From Hippasteria phrygiana (Eukaryota > Echinodermata > Asteroidea > Valvatida > Goniasteridae): DNA of 64,000 nucleotides. Shown here one piece after another: positions 1-11,531 of the stretch (positions are counted from its first letter, which is position 1; every line of letters begins with the position of its first letter). The stretch lies in NCBI GenBank assembly GCA_037893225.1, contig JAZGUH010000284.1, forward strand, positions 37,926 through 101,925. The letters run 5' to 3'. The notes below the pieces were generated by a model. The model made no database searches and was not told the origin of the DNA. It saw only the letters and a list, made by a program, of their open reading frames with translations. A program made the translations under genes and the position numbers.

Positions 1-331
1 TGAAAACTCAGAAGCGAGAAATGGCTCGTTTTGCCCCACAGAGTGTTATTTGTCTCTTCGTGAAAACCCAAAATCCATTTTCTGGCAATTTTGCCCCACA
101 CAGCCCTATTGTATTAACACGGAATTCAAATTCGTCTCTTCGTGAAAACCCAAAATCCATTTTCTGGCAATTTTGCCCCACACATCCCTATTGTATTAAC
201 ACGGAATTCAAATTCGTCTCTTCGTGAAAACCCAAAATCCATTTTCTGGCAATTTTGCCCTTCACAGGCCTGAGTTCGAATTTGGCTCTTCGTGAAAACC
301 CAAAATCCATTTTCTGGCAATTTTGCCCTTC
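1..331. repeat. Outer-end tandem repeats of left arm
   Basis: Four full copies and a partial copy of a unit of about 68-82 bp share the core CTCTTCGTGAAAACCC followed by a stretch containing TTCTGGCAATTTTGCCC. Copies start near 51, 133, 215 and 283. The mirror set lies at 40,777-41,107. Repeats of this kind at the ends of large DNA transposons are often recombinase binding sites; that role here is inference. Confidence 0.85.
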
Positions 332-363
332 TCAGCCATAATATACGCCATAATATACAACTA

Positions 364-465
364 GGGTTGTGTAAACTGTTTACACAATAGCTGCTAGATT
401 CATATAGTAAACAGCGGTTGTGTACAATTTTACACAACTTGTGTAAGATTTTACACAACCGTAAT
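364..465. promoter_or_regulatory. Cluster of TTGTGTAAA palindromes
   Basis: Three inverted repeats built from TTGTGTAAA and TTTACACAA lie within about 100 bp. The first is perfect: TTGTGTAAAC, one central T, GTTTACACAA. The other two have spacers of 3-5 bases. They sit just inside the outer tandem repeats, and the mirror copy is at 40,643-40,744. They look like dimer-binding sites or replication/recombination sites of the element. No function is proven. Confidence 0.7.
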
Positions 466-2509
466 AACAGTGTACAGGTACATATTTTTTCGGAGAAACC
501 GTATAGGCCTACTACGACGTATAATATTTCCGCATGTCCCCACTTCACGAACGTAGTAAACACGTGCGACGTCATTACTTCGTAGGTCCATTAACAATAG
601 CATGAATTATGTATACATGTTGATTGTGTTTCTGTTTGGAAATGCTGTCCTCATGACACGAGTATTGGGTAATCACTGTATAGCTTAAATACGTGAAGCT
701 TAATGCACTTGCATGTAAAACCATGATGTCAGAGGAAATGGCAGCCTAGTACAATTTTCACACTTTTACTATAGAATCGTTGCTCAAGTACGCGTTAAGA
801 ATGTCCGTGCTCTTTCTGAGGTTCACTACGAAAACTGTTTTTTTGTAGCAGTACAAAAGCTACTCACTTTTGGACGAGACATCGAACGAAAAAAAACTCT
901 CAAGTTTAGGTATCGAATAATTACTTTACCAATGTCGAATTGTTTGCTGCCTTACAATAAATAGGACGTAACGCAGCCAAGAATATAAACCTTTTTTGGT
1001 GTTTCTTTTTTGTTTAGGTTTGGAAAAGGGTAGTTTTTTGTAAACATATAATATGTTGCAAGAAAATATAACAACAAATCACGGACAGCATATCAGGAAA
1101 AGAATCTGTGAGAATGTGCGTAACCAGTGTGGTCTATTATGAGCTGGAGCGATTTTTTTAGTTTGTTTTGTTGTGTGGGGATGGGCGGGGGGGGGGGGAG
1201 TGGCTTAAAATGCGTCGTAATCAGTTGTTGGGGTCTTTGGTCGTAACATTGTGCAGAATCGGAAATTTCATATCTTTGATGTAAACAGTCCACGTAGACA
1301 ATAAAACACATATTGGGTATTCCTATTTCCCGTCAGTTAAAATTTCAAATATCATCGGCCAATGCGTTGTCTACAGTATTAATGGATGTATCATTTAGCA
1401 CTATGTGTAACTGTGTGCATGTTATTATGATTTGAAGCTGTATGTTACATTGTTTCTCAACTATTTGTCTACGGAGACAGAATCATATTTAAACGTAGAA
1501 CGGAAAAGGACAATCCGCTTCATGGGATAGGTGCACAGCCTATATACCATTGAACTGCGCTCAAAAAATATTTAAGGACATTAATGTGACCTGTCATCAC
1601 GAACGGGCCGTAAACCCGCAATAGCAAATTTTTATATACAGTCGAAAATAGGTAAAAATGCATTTTCCTGTCCAAAATACGATTCATATTTCATTGACAA
1701 ATTTGAACATCAAACTTACATTCTGTTGAGTTTGAAAGCCTAAAAGTGTCTTAAAATCCAAAAGTCAGTGATTTAAGTGAGACGTCGTGTAAGAAATGGA
1801 TTATAAATAGCTTATAAATCGATTAAAACACTGTTTTCAACAATGGAAATGAGCCATTTTTACCTTCATTATTTCTAGTTGTAAGTCGCCATTTCTTACG
1901 GAATCTGTGTATTTGTAAATAAGTTATTCTCTCTGATTGGTCAAAAGTAACGGATTAGCCTACCTAGAATACACCCAAAAAAAAGCCAATTTAATCGACC
2001 CTTTCTCAGCCTTTGATTTTTCGTTTCACGTAAACAATCGTCACTAAGCGGCCTAAACACGCAGCGCGATTGGCTGTAATCGATCAGCTGACCAAATGAG
2101 CATGCGCGGAACGATCCAACGTTGTCTTCTGGGTTGTGATGAAAACATGGACGGAGGGCACTGTGGTTCGTAACGTAAAACTCGTCAAATTCCCTCGATT
2201 TGTAGCTCCAGAAATGAAGTCCCATTGAAGCCCCAATAGTGAACTTTGATACATGTAAAAGCCAGTAGATGTTGTAAAGGATATTTTTGTCCAGTCTTTG
2301 TTAAGAGTTTGGCACGTTTTGAGCTGGATGTGCATGAAAATACTTAACACATGGCGATCTTACCATGCTTACTTTGCTCTTCTGTTTATTGTCTGTTTAA
2401 TACAGTGGGTCCATGAACAACAAAGTCCGTAAATGGTTCTATTCTATGCATTTTTGAGGCCATGAAGCAAAACAAGTTTGTCCTCAATTGTTGCTTATTA
2501 TCCATTAAG
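466..2509. other. Left arm, no gene recognised
   Basis: AT-rich sequence without a coding signal I can defend. The short open frames around 1,093-1,311 and 1,941-2,350 overlap on one strand and show no recognisable domain. A G-tract lies near 1,187-1,199. A motif at about 1,597-1,625 is a diverged inverted partner of 3,345-3,376. Confidence 0.6.
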
Positions 2510-2534
2510 AATTGCATTTATACTTTCATCGTCG

Positions 2535-3030
2535 TATGTGTAAAAAAGTGTGCAGAGGCATAGGAAGGGCTCTCTTCGTATTGGGGGTGGGGGCAGGGGC
2601 AGATCTAGGGGGGGGGGTGTGGGAGTTCCAACCCCCCCCCCCCCCCGGGATGCTGAGCAAAGTTGTGAAAAGCAATGCTAAACCACATCCTTGTTTGTTA
2701 TACCGCTGGTCCATACACTGTACACTGTACTGGTATAGGCGGGTACAACCCCTCCCTAAATGAAAGGCTAGATCGGCCCCTGGGGGATGAGGGAGGGAGT
2801 GGGGGCGGGGCAAAGGGGAGTCGGGAGGCTGGATATTATAGTGGGGGGAACCAAACAGTATATTTCTTAATAATACTATTAGTTTACAACTCCGTTTGCA
2901 AAATTTCTAGGGGGAGACTTTGGGGGGGGGGGGCGACAATTTATTTAGGGGGATGTGTCCCCCACCCCCCCCCCCCCCCCCACCCCGGTTGCGCCACCTT
3001 CCCTTGTGGCACCCCTGCCCTCAGTGGATC
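2535..3030. repeat. G/C-tract interspersed repeat (left arm)
   Basis: A repeat rich in long G and C tracts, with the mirror copy near 38,069-38,570. A diverged relative lies at about 45,775-45,965: both contain a CCCCCTAA-type box after the first poly-G/C tract, a TTTGCAAACG box, and a block ending TAATATCCAGCC or TAACATCCAGCC. It is therefore a dispersed family, possibly SINE-like. The homopolymer tracts differ in length between the two arms. Confidence 0.6.
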
Positions 3031-3781
3031 CTGTTAATTAAAACCAATGCATTTTGCTGATAAAGTAAACATTGAAGAACATATGTGCAGTTTCAAAATT
3101 ATTGTACAAATACAACTGTCGGTTGCTATGTCGTTTTTATGGTACTACAATATGAAATTTACCCGATATGTTTTCTCTAGTATTTCTCAGCTTTGCGATT
3201 AATTAATGCGCCCGATCTGGCTCCATTCAAAATGCTGTAACTTTTAAACTAGAACTCCAATTGACATGGCTGACCCCTTGTTTTAAAGCTAATAAAATGC
3301 TCTATCATTTAAGTATAAAATCTCAATATTGATGGGGTATGACTTTACTGCCCGTTTGTGGTGACGGGTATTGATATTTCCATACAACAGATTTTTGCAA
3401 GATCAACACCGTTTTTGTTTGTTGTAACTGGTTAACTGAAGTTTCTCCAGCAGCCAATCACACTTAGGCTAATACAATTTGTACAACTATCACTTTATCA
3501 GCCATGCAGTGGCTCTCTATCAATATTAAAGGATAGTCTTTTTAAGAGACCGATACTATTTTACTGAACGTGATAGTGAAATTGAAACTTAACGCTTCAA
3601 TTATTGCTTTGAAATAGTTGATGTTAAGAAATTAACCATATCTTGCCAAGGCAGTTTTACATTATCAAGACTAATAATCTCCCCGAAAGATCTTGATACA
3701 TTTACAAGAAAATTTTGATACTGTTGCTTTCCCGCATTCAACCCCTTTTTGAGGACCCTTTACACAATATCCTTTTTCTAA

Positions 3782-4933
3782 CTCTTTTTCTATCTCCTTC
3801 CAAAGATTCACAAGGCTGGCAACCCCGGTAGGCCCATTGTCTCTGGTAATGGTTTACCCACAGAACGTATCTCCCTGTTTATTGACAGTTTTCTCAAATC
3901 CCTCGTTCCACAGATGCCATCATACATCCATGACACCCCAGACTTCCTGCGCAAGCTGGAAGAAATCAAAAACAAGATTCCCAGCACAGCCATCATTGGG
4001 ACTTTTGACGTCTCATCCCTGTACACCAACATCCCCCACGAGGAAGGTATTCGTGCTTGTTCCTCGGCCCTGGCCAAGGCAGGACACACAACCCCACCCA
4101 TCAGTTATATTGGCACCCTTATGAGACTTGTACTAACCAAGAACAATGTTTCCTTCCTAGGTAAACACTATCTACAGGTACACGGTACAGCCATGGGCAC
4201 TCGCATGGCCCCCTCCTTTGCATGCCTCTTAATGGGCGACCTCGAAGAGCGCATGCTTACCTCAGCACCATGTCGCCCCTGGGTATGGTGGAGATATATT
4301 GACGATGTATTTTTCATCTGGACCAGTAATCAGGACAGTCTGGAGACTTTCATTAATCACATTAATTCCTTCCACAGGACCATCAAGTTTACATCAGAAT
4401 ATTCAGTGCATCAGACCAACTTCCTGGATGTCACCATCCGCAAGGAAGACAACTCGCTAACCACTGATCTGTATTCTGAACCCACAGACACCCACCAGTA
4501 CCTCCACTCCTCCAGCTGTCATTGCAAGACAGGCATAACATTCAGCCAGGCACTTAGACTCAGAAGGATTTGTTCTAATAATTCTGACTTTTCCCATCAT
4601 GTACAGGTACTGAAGAATAACTTGGTTGCCAGGGGCCACAGCTCCCGCTAAGTTTAACGTGCTATCGCAAGAGCCAAATCTATCACCAGAGATTTGGCTC
4701 TCAAGGAAAAGACGCCCAGCACTAATGCCTACCCCAAGATTCCTATGGTCACCACCTTTCATCCTAGTCTCCCTCCCCTTCGTAAAATAATTAATGACAA
4801 CCATCATATCCTTCATACTTCAGGCGTATTAGGCCGTCAGCTGAAGGCTGTATCGTTCAAGTTCGTCTTAAAAAAATTGGGCAACCATATTTTGGGTTGT
4901 TTGGTAGCTTTGACCATGCTGAATACACCCTAG
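3782..4933 (+). pseudogene. Penelope-like reverse transcriptase fragment (left arm)
   Basis: The frame begins directly after a TAA and reads LLPKIHK, a motif typical of Penelope-like elements. It continues through FDVSSLYTNIP (RT motif A region), HGTAMGTRMAPSFA and the catalytic box YIDDVFFIW. Two in-frame TAA codons at 4,649-4,657 interrupt it; the same frame then resumes with the conserved tail (IPMVTTFHPSLP). The 5' part is missing and no GIY-YIG endonuclease follows, so the fragment is truncated at both ends. The same stops occur in the other arm, showing that the element was dead before the arms were duplicated or last homogenised. Confidence 0.9.
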
Positions 4934-5372
4934 ATTTTCCCCAACTCAAAAGTTGCATTCTCACCCAAAAATTGGGCCCTGAATATTCCCTGTGCATAGC
5001 CTACATACGCCACACGTAGCGAATAATTCGTTTTTTCATACGAGGATGTCAACATGGCAGCGTCCACGACACGGTGTACGTGCACTGTATATATCTCCGA
5101 GGACAAGAGAAGAAAGGAAACACAAAGAAACCTTTCAGTCCTCGAACGTAGAGTCTTTTGTTGAAATCAGTCCTCGAACGTAAGGATACGTGCTTAGTCT
5201 ATGGGGGTTGGTTATATTAAAGGAACAATAGGAAACAAAAAGCATTGTCCTCGGACGTATTGGGGAAGTACGACTGTGTGTGTGTGCCACGTCGTTGACT
5301 CCGAAAATGGCAGGATTTTCAACTTTACAGTCGTCAGATGGAACAAATTTTTGATTTGTTTACAGAAGTTGA

Positions 5373-5811
5373 GGCGATTGTGTAGTGTAGGGCCCTGTTC
5401 CCTATAAGGAATCAAAAATCCACTTTTAGGTTAATGGAATTGCCAAACTAGTTAGCGACATTACAAACCAACAGGTATGCCGTTGATAAAGGGCGGGGTT
5501 CTATTTTTTTAGGGAAATTTTGGGGTAAAGCGGCGATGAAGACGACAAAACGCAACTCGAAAATACAACTGGCAATTACCGCGACGCACAGTAAACATGC
5601 AAAACCGCGTTGATTCGCGTGGCAACTGCCGTGAAGCGCGTAAGAAAATTGCATTTTCATCCGCAATAAACTGTTCAAAATGACAAAAAAGAGAGGTCAA
5701 AAGAATTAAGAGAAGTCTGCCTTAGGTTAATAAGTAATTTTGGAATGAGAAAAAATACCCTTGACTCTATTTTGATCAAAACTAAAGAGGGCCCTACACC
5801 ACACAATCGCC
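5373..5811. mobile_element. MITE with 8-bp target duplication (left arm)
   Basis: The terminal inverted repeats start GGCGATTGTGT and continue into TAGGGCCCT. The element is flanked by the direct repeat GAAGTTGA at 5,365-5,372 and 5,812-5,819. It has no coding capacity. Copies lie in the right arm (35,293-35,726, same duplication) and in the core (26,397-26,826, a different 8-bp duplication). GG ends with an 8-bp duplication would fit Merlin- or hAT/P-like transposases, but I cannot assign a superfamily. Confidence 0.85.
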
Positions 5812-6604
5812 GAAGTTGAGGCAACTAGTGGCAGGCAGTCAGAAGGAAATAACCCTTGCCTTGGAAAATTCGGCGATTTGGGCATCGGAAACCCCTCATT
5901 TGGATTGGGGATAGGCATGAGAAATGATATGATGTATAGCCTATACTACTAGGTCGGCATGGACGTCGGGTGGGTTTCGGGTGTTTGAATGTTCAAGTAA
6001 ATTAATAATATTCTGCCTTTGGAATGTCTATAATAATGAGTTTCCTATTCTGTCAGCTGACTGAATTAATTATTGAGTCCAGCAAGTAGCAGGCATGGCA
6101 GGAGTTACAGTATTGATCATCATGTCAGAACCCACACCACAGATCCAGTGAACGACTTTAGGCAAATATCATATGTTTCTTATCTTTTGAGCAATAAATG
6201 TCGGCTAAGACTGATGAGAGCAGGTTTTGATGAATTGGTTGGGGGGGGGGGGGGGGGGGTGGTAGCTACATAAAACCAATTCATGGACCTCTGTTTATAA
6301 AAAAAATATGAATGGGATTTTTACTATAACCACTGAATTGAGACCAAAGTGGATAATTTTATTAAGCAAAAGTTGGCTTGAAATTCATTACTCGGACCCA
6401 GGAAGCCTTCCTTAGTGTAATACTGCAAATAAACAAGTGCATGTATGTATTACGGACATAAAAAATATACTTCAATGCCATATCTTGAGGGGAAAAGGAA
6501 TCCCAAAACGGAACAAATAGGACTTGATTTAGAATAGCCTAATAAAGATGTATACGGTTTAGGCTCAAGTTCCCTACATGACCCCCAAAATATTTTGTAA
6601 CTGA

Positions 6605-6800
6605 ACCAAACAACCAAACAAACAAACAAACAAACAAACAAACAACCAAACAACCAAACAAACAAACAAACAAACAAACAAACAAACAAACAAACAAACA
6701 AACAAACAAACAAACAAACAAACAAACAAACAAACAAACAAACAAACAAACAACCAACCAAACAAACAAACAAACAAACAAACAAACAAACAAACAAACA
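6605..6800. repeat. (CAAA)n microsatellite at inner edge of left arm
   Basis: About 195 bp of (CAAA)n with occasional CCAA variants. Its mirror is the (TTTG)n tract at 34,291-34,500. Unique sequence starts at about 6,801, so the inverted repeat ends in this tract on both sides. The long Phe/Val/Cys/Leu open frames here are translation of the repeat. Confidence 0.95.
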
Positions 6801-6801
6801 G

Positions 6802-7162
6802 TCAGACCATGTATGGATTGTGAGGACCGCCCTTTGGGCACATTTGTGACCTACAAAGTGGGGACCAGTTGGGAACCTGTCATGAATTCCAGGACCGTTT
6901 TCTTTTCTTTTCTAAATGTTAATGATATATATCTGTTGGGCATTTACAAATGCCCTAATTACTTTGAATATCAATTAACAAGAAATGTAATGAACATGAA
7001 GAGAAACCTTGCGCTTTCTGAATGGTGTAGAATAAAATGGGTTTATTAATTGTTCTATTATATGTTACATTTTAATCACAACAGATATGCGTTTATTACC
7101 GATAATCTCACGGCCAATCAACCAATTATGTAAATATAATTTCAATCCCAGGACCAAACACA
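6802..7162. other. Core segment, no gene
   Basis: Single-copy AT-rich sequence between the left arm and the minisatellite. Several GGACC/GGGGACC boxes near 6,820-6,890 resemble those near 27,200-27,400 at the other end of the core. No coding signal. Confidence 0.5.
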
Positions 7163-8156
7163 AACAACAAGGTATGACTTCTGCAATCTCGGGACCAAAC
7201 AAACAAAGAGTAAGGTATGACTTCTGCAATCTCGGGACCAAACAAACAAAGAGTAAGGTATGACTTCTGCAATCTCGGGACCAAACAAACAAAGAGTAAG
7301 GTATGACTTCTGTAATATCGGGACCAAACAAACAAAGAGTAAGGTATGACTTCTGCAATATCGGGACCAAACAAACAAAGAGTAAGGTATGACTTCTGCA
7401 ATCTCGGGACCAAACAAACAAAGAGTAAGGTATGACTTCTGCAATCTCGGGACCAAACAAACAAAGAGTAAGGTATGACTTCTGTAATATCGGGACCAAA
7501 CAAACAAAGAGTAAGGTATGACTTCTGCAATATCGGGACCAAACAAACAAAGAGTAAGGTATGACTTCTGCAATCTCGGGACCAAACAAACAAAGAGTAA
7601 GGTATGACTTCTGCAATCTCGGGACCAAACAAACAAACAAAGAGTAAGGTATGACTTCTGCAATCTCGGGACCAAACAAACAAAGAGTAAGGTATGACTT
7701 CTGTAATATCGGGACCAAACAAACAAAGAGTAAGGTATGACTTCTGCAATCTCGGGACCAAACAAACAAAGAGTAAGGTATGACTTCTGCAATCTCGGGA
7801 CCAAACAAACAAAGAGTAAGGTATGACTTCTGCAATCTCGGGACCAAACAAACAAAGAGTAAGGTATGACTTCTGTAATATCGGGACCAAACAAACAAAG
7901 AGTAAGGTATGACTTCTGCAATATCGGGACCAAACAAACAAAGAGTAAGGTATGACTTCTGCAATCTCGGGACCAAACAAACAAAGAGTAAGGTATGACT
8001 AACCCTTCTGCAATCTTGGGACCAAACAAACAAAGAATAAGGTATGACTTCTGCAATCTCGGGACCAAACAAACAAAGAGTAAGGTATGACTTCTGCAAT
8101 CTCGGGACCAAACAAACAAAGAGTAAGGTATGACTTCTGCAATATCGGGACCAAAC
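7163..8156. repeat. 43-bp minisatellite, about 23 copies
   Basis: The period is exactly 43 bp over most of the array. The unit contains GGTATGACTTCTGCAATCTC, then GGGACCAAACAAACAAAGAG and TAA. The main variation is C/T and C/A at two sites (GCAATCTC, GTAATATC, GCAATATC). Because 43 is not a multiple of three and the unit has no minus-strand stop, three overlapping open frames of about 285-360 codons appear on the minus strand; they are artefacts. The GGGACC plus CAAA part echoes the microsatellite at the arm edge. Confidence 0.97.
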
Positions 8157-9603
8157 AATAGTTGATAGTTGCAGTAGTTATAAATTATAAGAGGGTAAAA
8201 ATGCCAAAGTTCATCCAAATATTTCCATGAACTAAATCAAAAATAGTTCTTACAATCATGGATATTGCAATCTAAGTCTCAAATGAAATGTTTTTCTACG
8301 ATCAAATGCAATCCTGGTTTTGGGAGTCAAAAAACATAAACGTTAACGTTATAAATTATCAATAAGATTGTTATTTGTTCATAAGTTGATCTGCCAGTAC
8401 CATAATCCAAACAAACATATGCCTTATCTTATACGAAAGCCCTGGTCTATCTATACGTTTATCTTAACATATCACATTATTATTAAGATACCATTAACCT
8501 TGGATAACCTTCAGTTTGCTTTTGAAATACTCGGCTTCCGTATTACAAAATTAACGTTTACCTATGACTGATTTTTTAAATGCCAAAATAACTGTACATG
8601 TACTTGCTCACGTCAAGTTATCCTTTTCATGGTTCCTCTTTCAGTTTAAACGTATTAAACATGAATAAATCATCTATTAAAATATCAAGATAAACAGGAA
8701 CCTATTCAGTCATCTATTCAGTCATCAGTGAAATCCAGAAGAAAACCACTTTTCCTCGCTCGTGTCTTAGCAAAAAAAGACTGTTGCACAGTGTTACTTG
8801 TGTAACCTTCCAATATCTCTGGTTTAATACACTTTAGTTTGGAGTTTAAAAGCAAGGAATTTACATTGTAAATTTGGCCATTCTAAAAAAAATTACTCTT
8901 GTCTCATACCTGAGATTGATGCTATATCTAGATTAATCTTTAGTTTGTTAACAACAAATACATTTATTACCTCTTCTACATTCATTCCCATATACCCGTT
9001 TGATTAATTCCACTAAAATCCACGCACATCAGATAAGGCAGCATATACAAATAGCGCAAAATATTGTAAAACGTGTGTTAATAACAATAACTTTAAACGC
9101 TCTATTCTCTTTCAAACGTATTTGCGATATTTTTGCGAAGTGTTGGCAGATCACATTAATTTTTTTTAATTTTATATCAACATCGGTAATATCAAAGATA
9201 AAAGTTGCTTGATCAAAAACAAATAACAAATCCATGGTTTAGTGTCAAACACTTCTAACAACTGTAAAAGTCATTTTTTTGAATTTCTAGAAGCAAGATT
9301 TAGCGTGCATAATATACTAACACTGTAAACTGGTAACAATGGACTTCCATTGTTACTGCACCGTTTTTCTTTTGTTAGATGTTCATAGTGTAACCGGCCT
9401 GTTGGACATGTTCCTGAAACATTCGATTTGGAGCACACTTTCTTGCCTGATCAATAACTTAAGTTCCAATTACGTTATCTGTGCATTTACACTTAAGAAG
9501 AGTCAAAATCAATGTATCTTTATGGACTTACGGTACCCGAACACAGAAAAAAACACTGTTGCTTGACAAAATTATTCTGATTTGGGGTTCAGGAGTCCTT
9601 TGG

Positions 9604-9650
<47 letters not shown>

Positions 9651-11411
9651 TTTCTTTTTTACTTATTTGGATTCCATTTGACAAATGTTAACATCATTTG
9701 TGTGCTTCATATACAGAACGATCAATTAATGTATCATGCCTAACATTGCTTACAGAGTGTCTTTTACAGTACATTTCGTGAAATAGTTATCGTTACGTTC
9801 TGTTTCTTGTAACCGCTAAAAAGATTCTTGTAAATATCTGTCACTTTTACAATCAGCATCACGTATCCATTATCTGAGATTCCAATTTCAAAAGCAACCA
9901 TTTGAGTTACAATCTCAATTATCCCTACATATATGTCGGATCAAAACAATACAAATATCATAACACTCTAACTTTAAATGACAAGATTTAAAGGCAATAG
10001 TAAACTGTTCAAATATAAACAGTGTTTATGTGGAGCCATACGCCCACTTGAAAGGAAATCCTGAAACCCAACTAAAGAAAAGTGCCCACACTTGGCGGTC
10101 GTAGGGGAGGTAGTGGTAAATTTTATTTCTCTCAGAGTCCAGAATTGGCTGGTGCTGAAAGGCGGACAAGCCGGACAGTGCTGTCATATAATAGCGTTAT
10201 CTACTTAGCCCTAACAGTCCTGAATCCTCCAATTTCAATATGATTTTCCACACGCCTAGGGAGTTAGGGTTAAATCATTAAAGCCCGTTCTTACGGAAGA
10301 AACTTTGGGCCAATCGTATCCGCCAACTGTGTGTGGCCCGGCGAATGAGCTGCGCCGACGTATGTGCGCAGCGCATGCATCATTAGGGACCGTCTTGTCT
10401 TTTGTTTACTTTGTAACAGCAGTGTACTCTGTAAATGTAAGGGACGGTCACCTAATACTTAGGGGACCACGTTCCATAAACTAGATTAAACATAGCGTTT
10501 AATCTTCATATACTAGCAGAAACTCCAAATACATTTTCTGCAAGAAAAACAAATACACGTATAAGGCTTTTGGTAAAACATAATGAGAATTGAGATACAT
10601 CAACTCAATCCTTAAAACAAAATCAGACATAAAACGAAAGCATTAGACTTGCCAATTCCTTAGATCCAGATAAGGCTGTACATCAAGTTGTGCATACATG
10701 TACTTCAACTGTATATTGTAATCGGAGCGCAGAGCAACGTCCTGAATTAAATCAGAACTTTGCCTCACATGTGGTAGCTAGTTGATATAATGTGACAACG
10801 AACACCACTGTCTAACAGTCGGTAAAAATCTTTGTGTTTCGAGCAAAGCAGATGTCAATGCACAGGTAAGTGAAAAAGTAGGGATTCAGAACCGTGTTAG
10901 ACATAATGCTTTGAGGAAATAATAAATTACCAAGAGGCAACTCGGTGTTTGTAGAAGAAATGAAGGCCCTACAGGAAAATGGCGCATTTCAAAATTTAAG
11001 TATTGCATGGATTCTTTGTTGAAATTGACAATCGGGCAAGGTTAATAACTAATGCTGTAGCTGTACCATTGCTGATCCCTGGGCAAATTGCAATGATCCG
11101 ATTGTTCCAGACGATGCACGCAAACAGATCGCGTTTTGCAGGCAAGGAGTGATGCCCTTATGACAAATGCTTAGGTATGCAAATAATAGGTACTTGTAAT
11201 ACATTTAATACTTTGAGTGTTGCATCTGTAGTTGCATTTGTATTGGGTATGACAGATCCATATGTGTTTGCCTTTCTGGAGCCTTGGCTGAAGGCAACGA
11301 GGTCATGGAACCAGGAGTAATCAGCAAAGTTCTAGGTGGAGGGGCCAGAGAAAGTGCAGCAGTACATGTTATCTAAGCACAGAATTTGCTTAGAAAGTTT
11401 TTAAGTGATCA
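8157..11411. other. Gene-free core segment downstream of the recombinase gene
   Basis: AT-rich DNA in which I see no gene. It holds an (ATT)n microsatellite at about 9,607-9,648 and a few short open frames without domain similarity. It lies 3' of the minus-strand SET-kinase-BRCT-recombinase gene. Confidence 0.6.
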
Positions 11412-11417
11412 TTTATT
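11412..11417 (-). terminator. Polyadenylation signal AATAAA for the core gene
   Basis: TTTATT on the plus strand reads AATAAA on the minus strand, about 115 bases after the stop codon of the recombinase exon. It is the nearest canonical signal I see downstream of the stop. Confidence 0.55.
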
Positions 11418-11531
11418 CAATTTCCAATACTTAATTTTTTAGACAATTCAAGAAAAGGTTTGTGATCACCCTATAACACTTGTGACACTCTCTTAGTGTA
11501 ATTATTATACCTTTCCTGCAACCAAATGTAA

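Larger units (their letters stand above)
1..6801 (+). repeat. Left arm of a 6.8-kb inverted repeat
   Basis: The whole segment recurs in reverse complement at 34,291-41,107. Paired coordinates sum to about 41,099-41,108 along the full length, so only small indels separate the arms. In the places I compared, differences are few single bases (for example in the Penelope fragment), a 5-bp indel in the MITE, and length changes in G/C and CAAA tracts. That implies a very recent origin or gene conversion. The window starts inside or at the outer end of this arm, so the true terminus and any target duplication cannot be seen. The arm could be a terminal inverted repeat of a giant element or half of an inverted segmental duplication. 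Its central position around one recombinase gene favours the first. Confidence 0.95.

Noticed and set aside
1941..2350. Small genes in the arms (88 and 94 codons)
   Set aside because: The two frames overlap on the same strand, show no domain, no splice context and no clear start context.
7163..8156. CRISPR-like array
   Set aside because: The 43-bp units are contiguous without variable spacers and the genome is eukaryotic.
7065..8218. Three overlapping minus-strand open frames of about 285-360 codons
   Set aside because: They are translations of a stop-free 43-bp minisatellite in all three phases, with no non-repeat domain.
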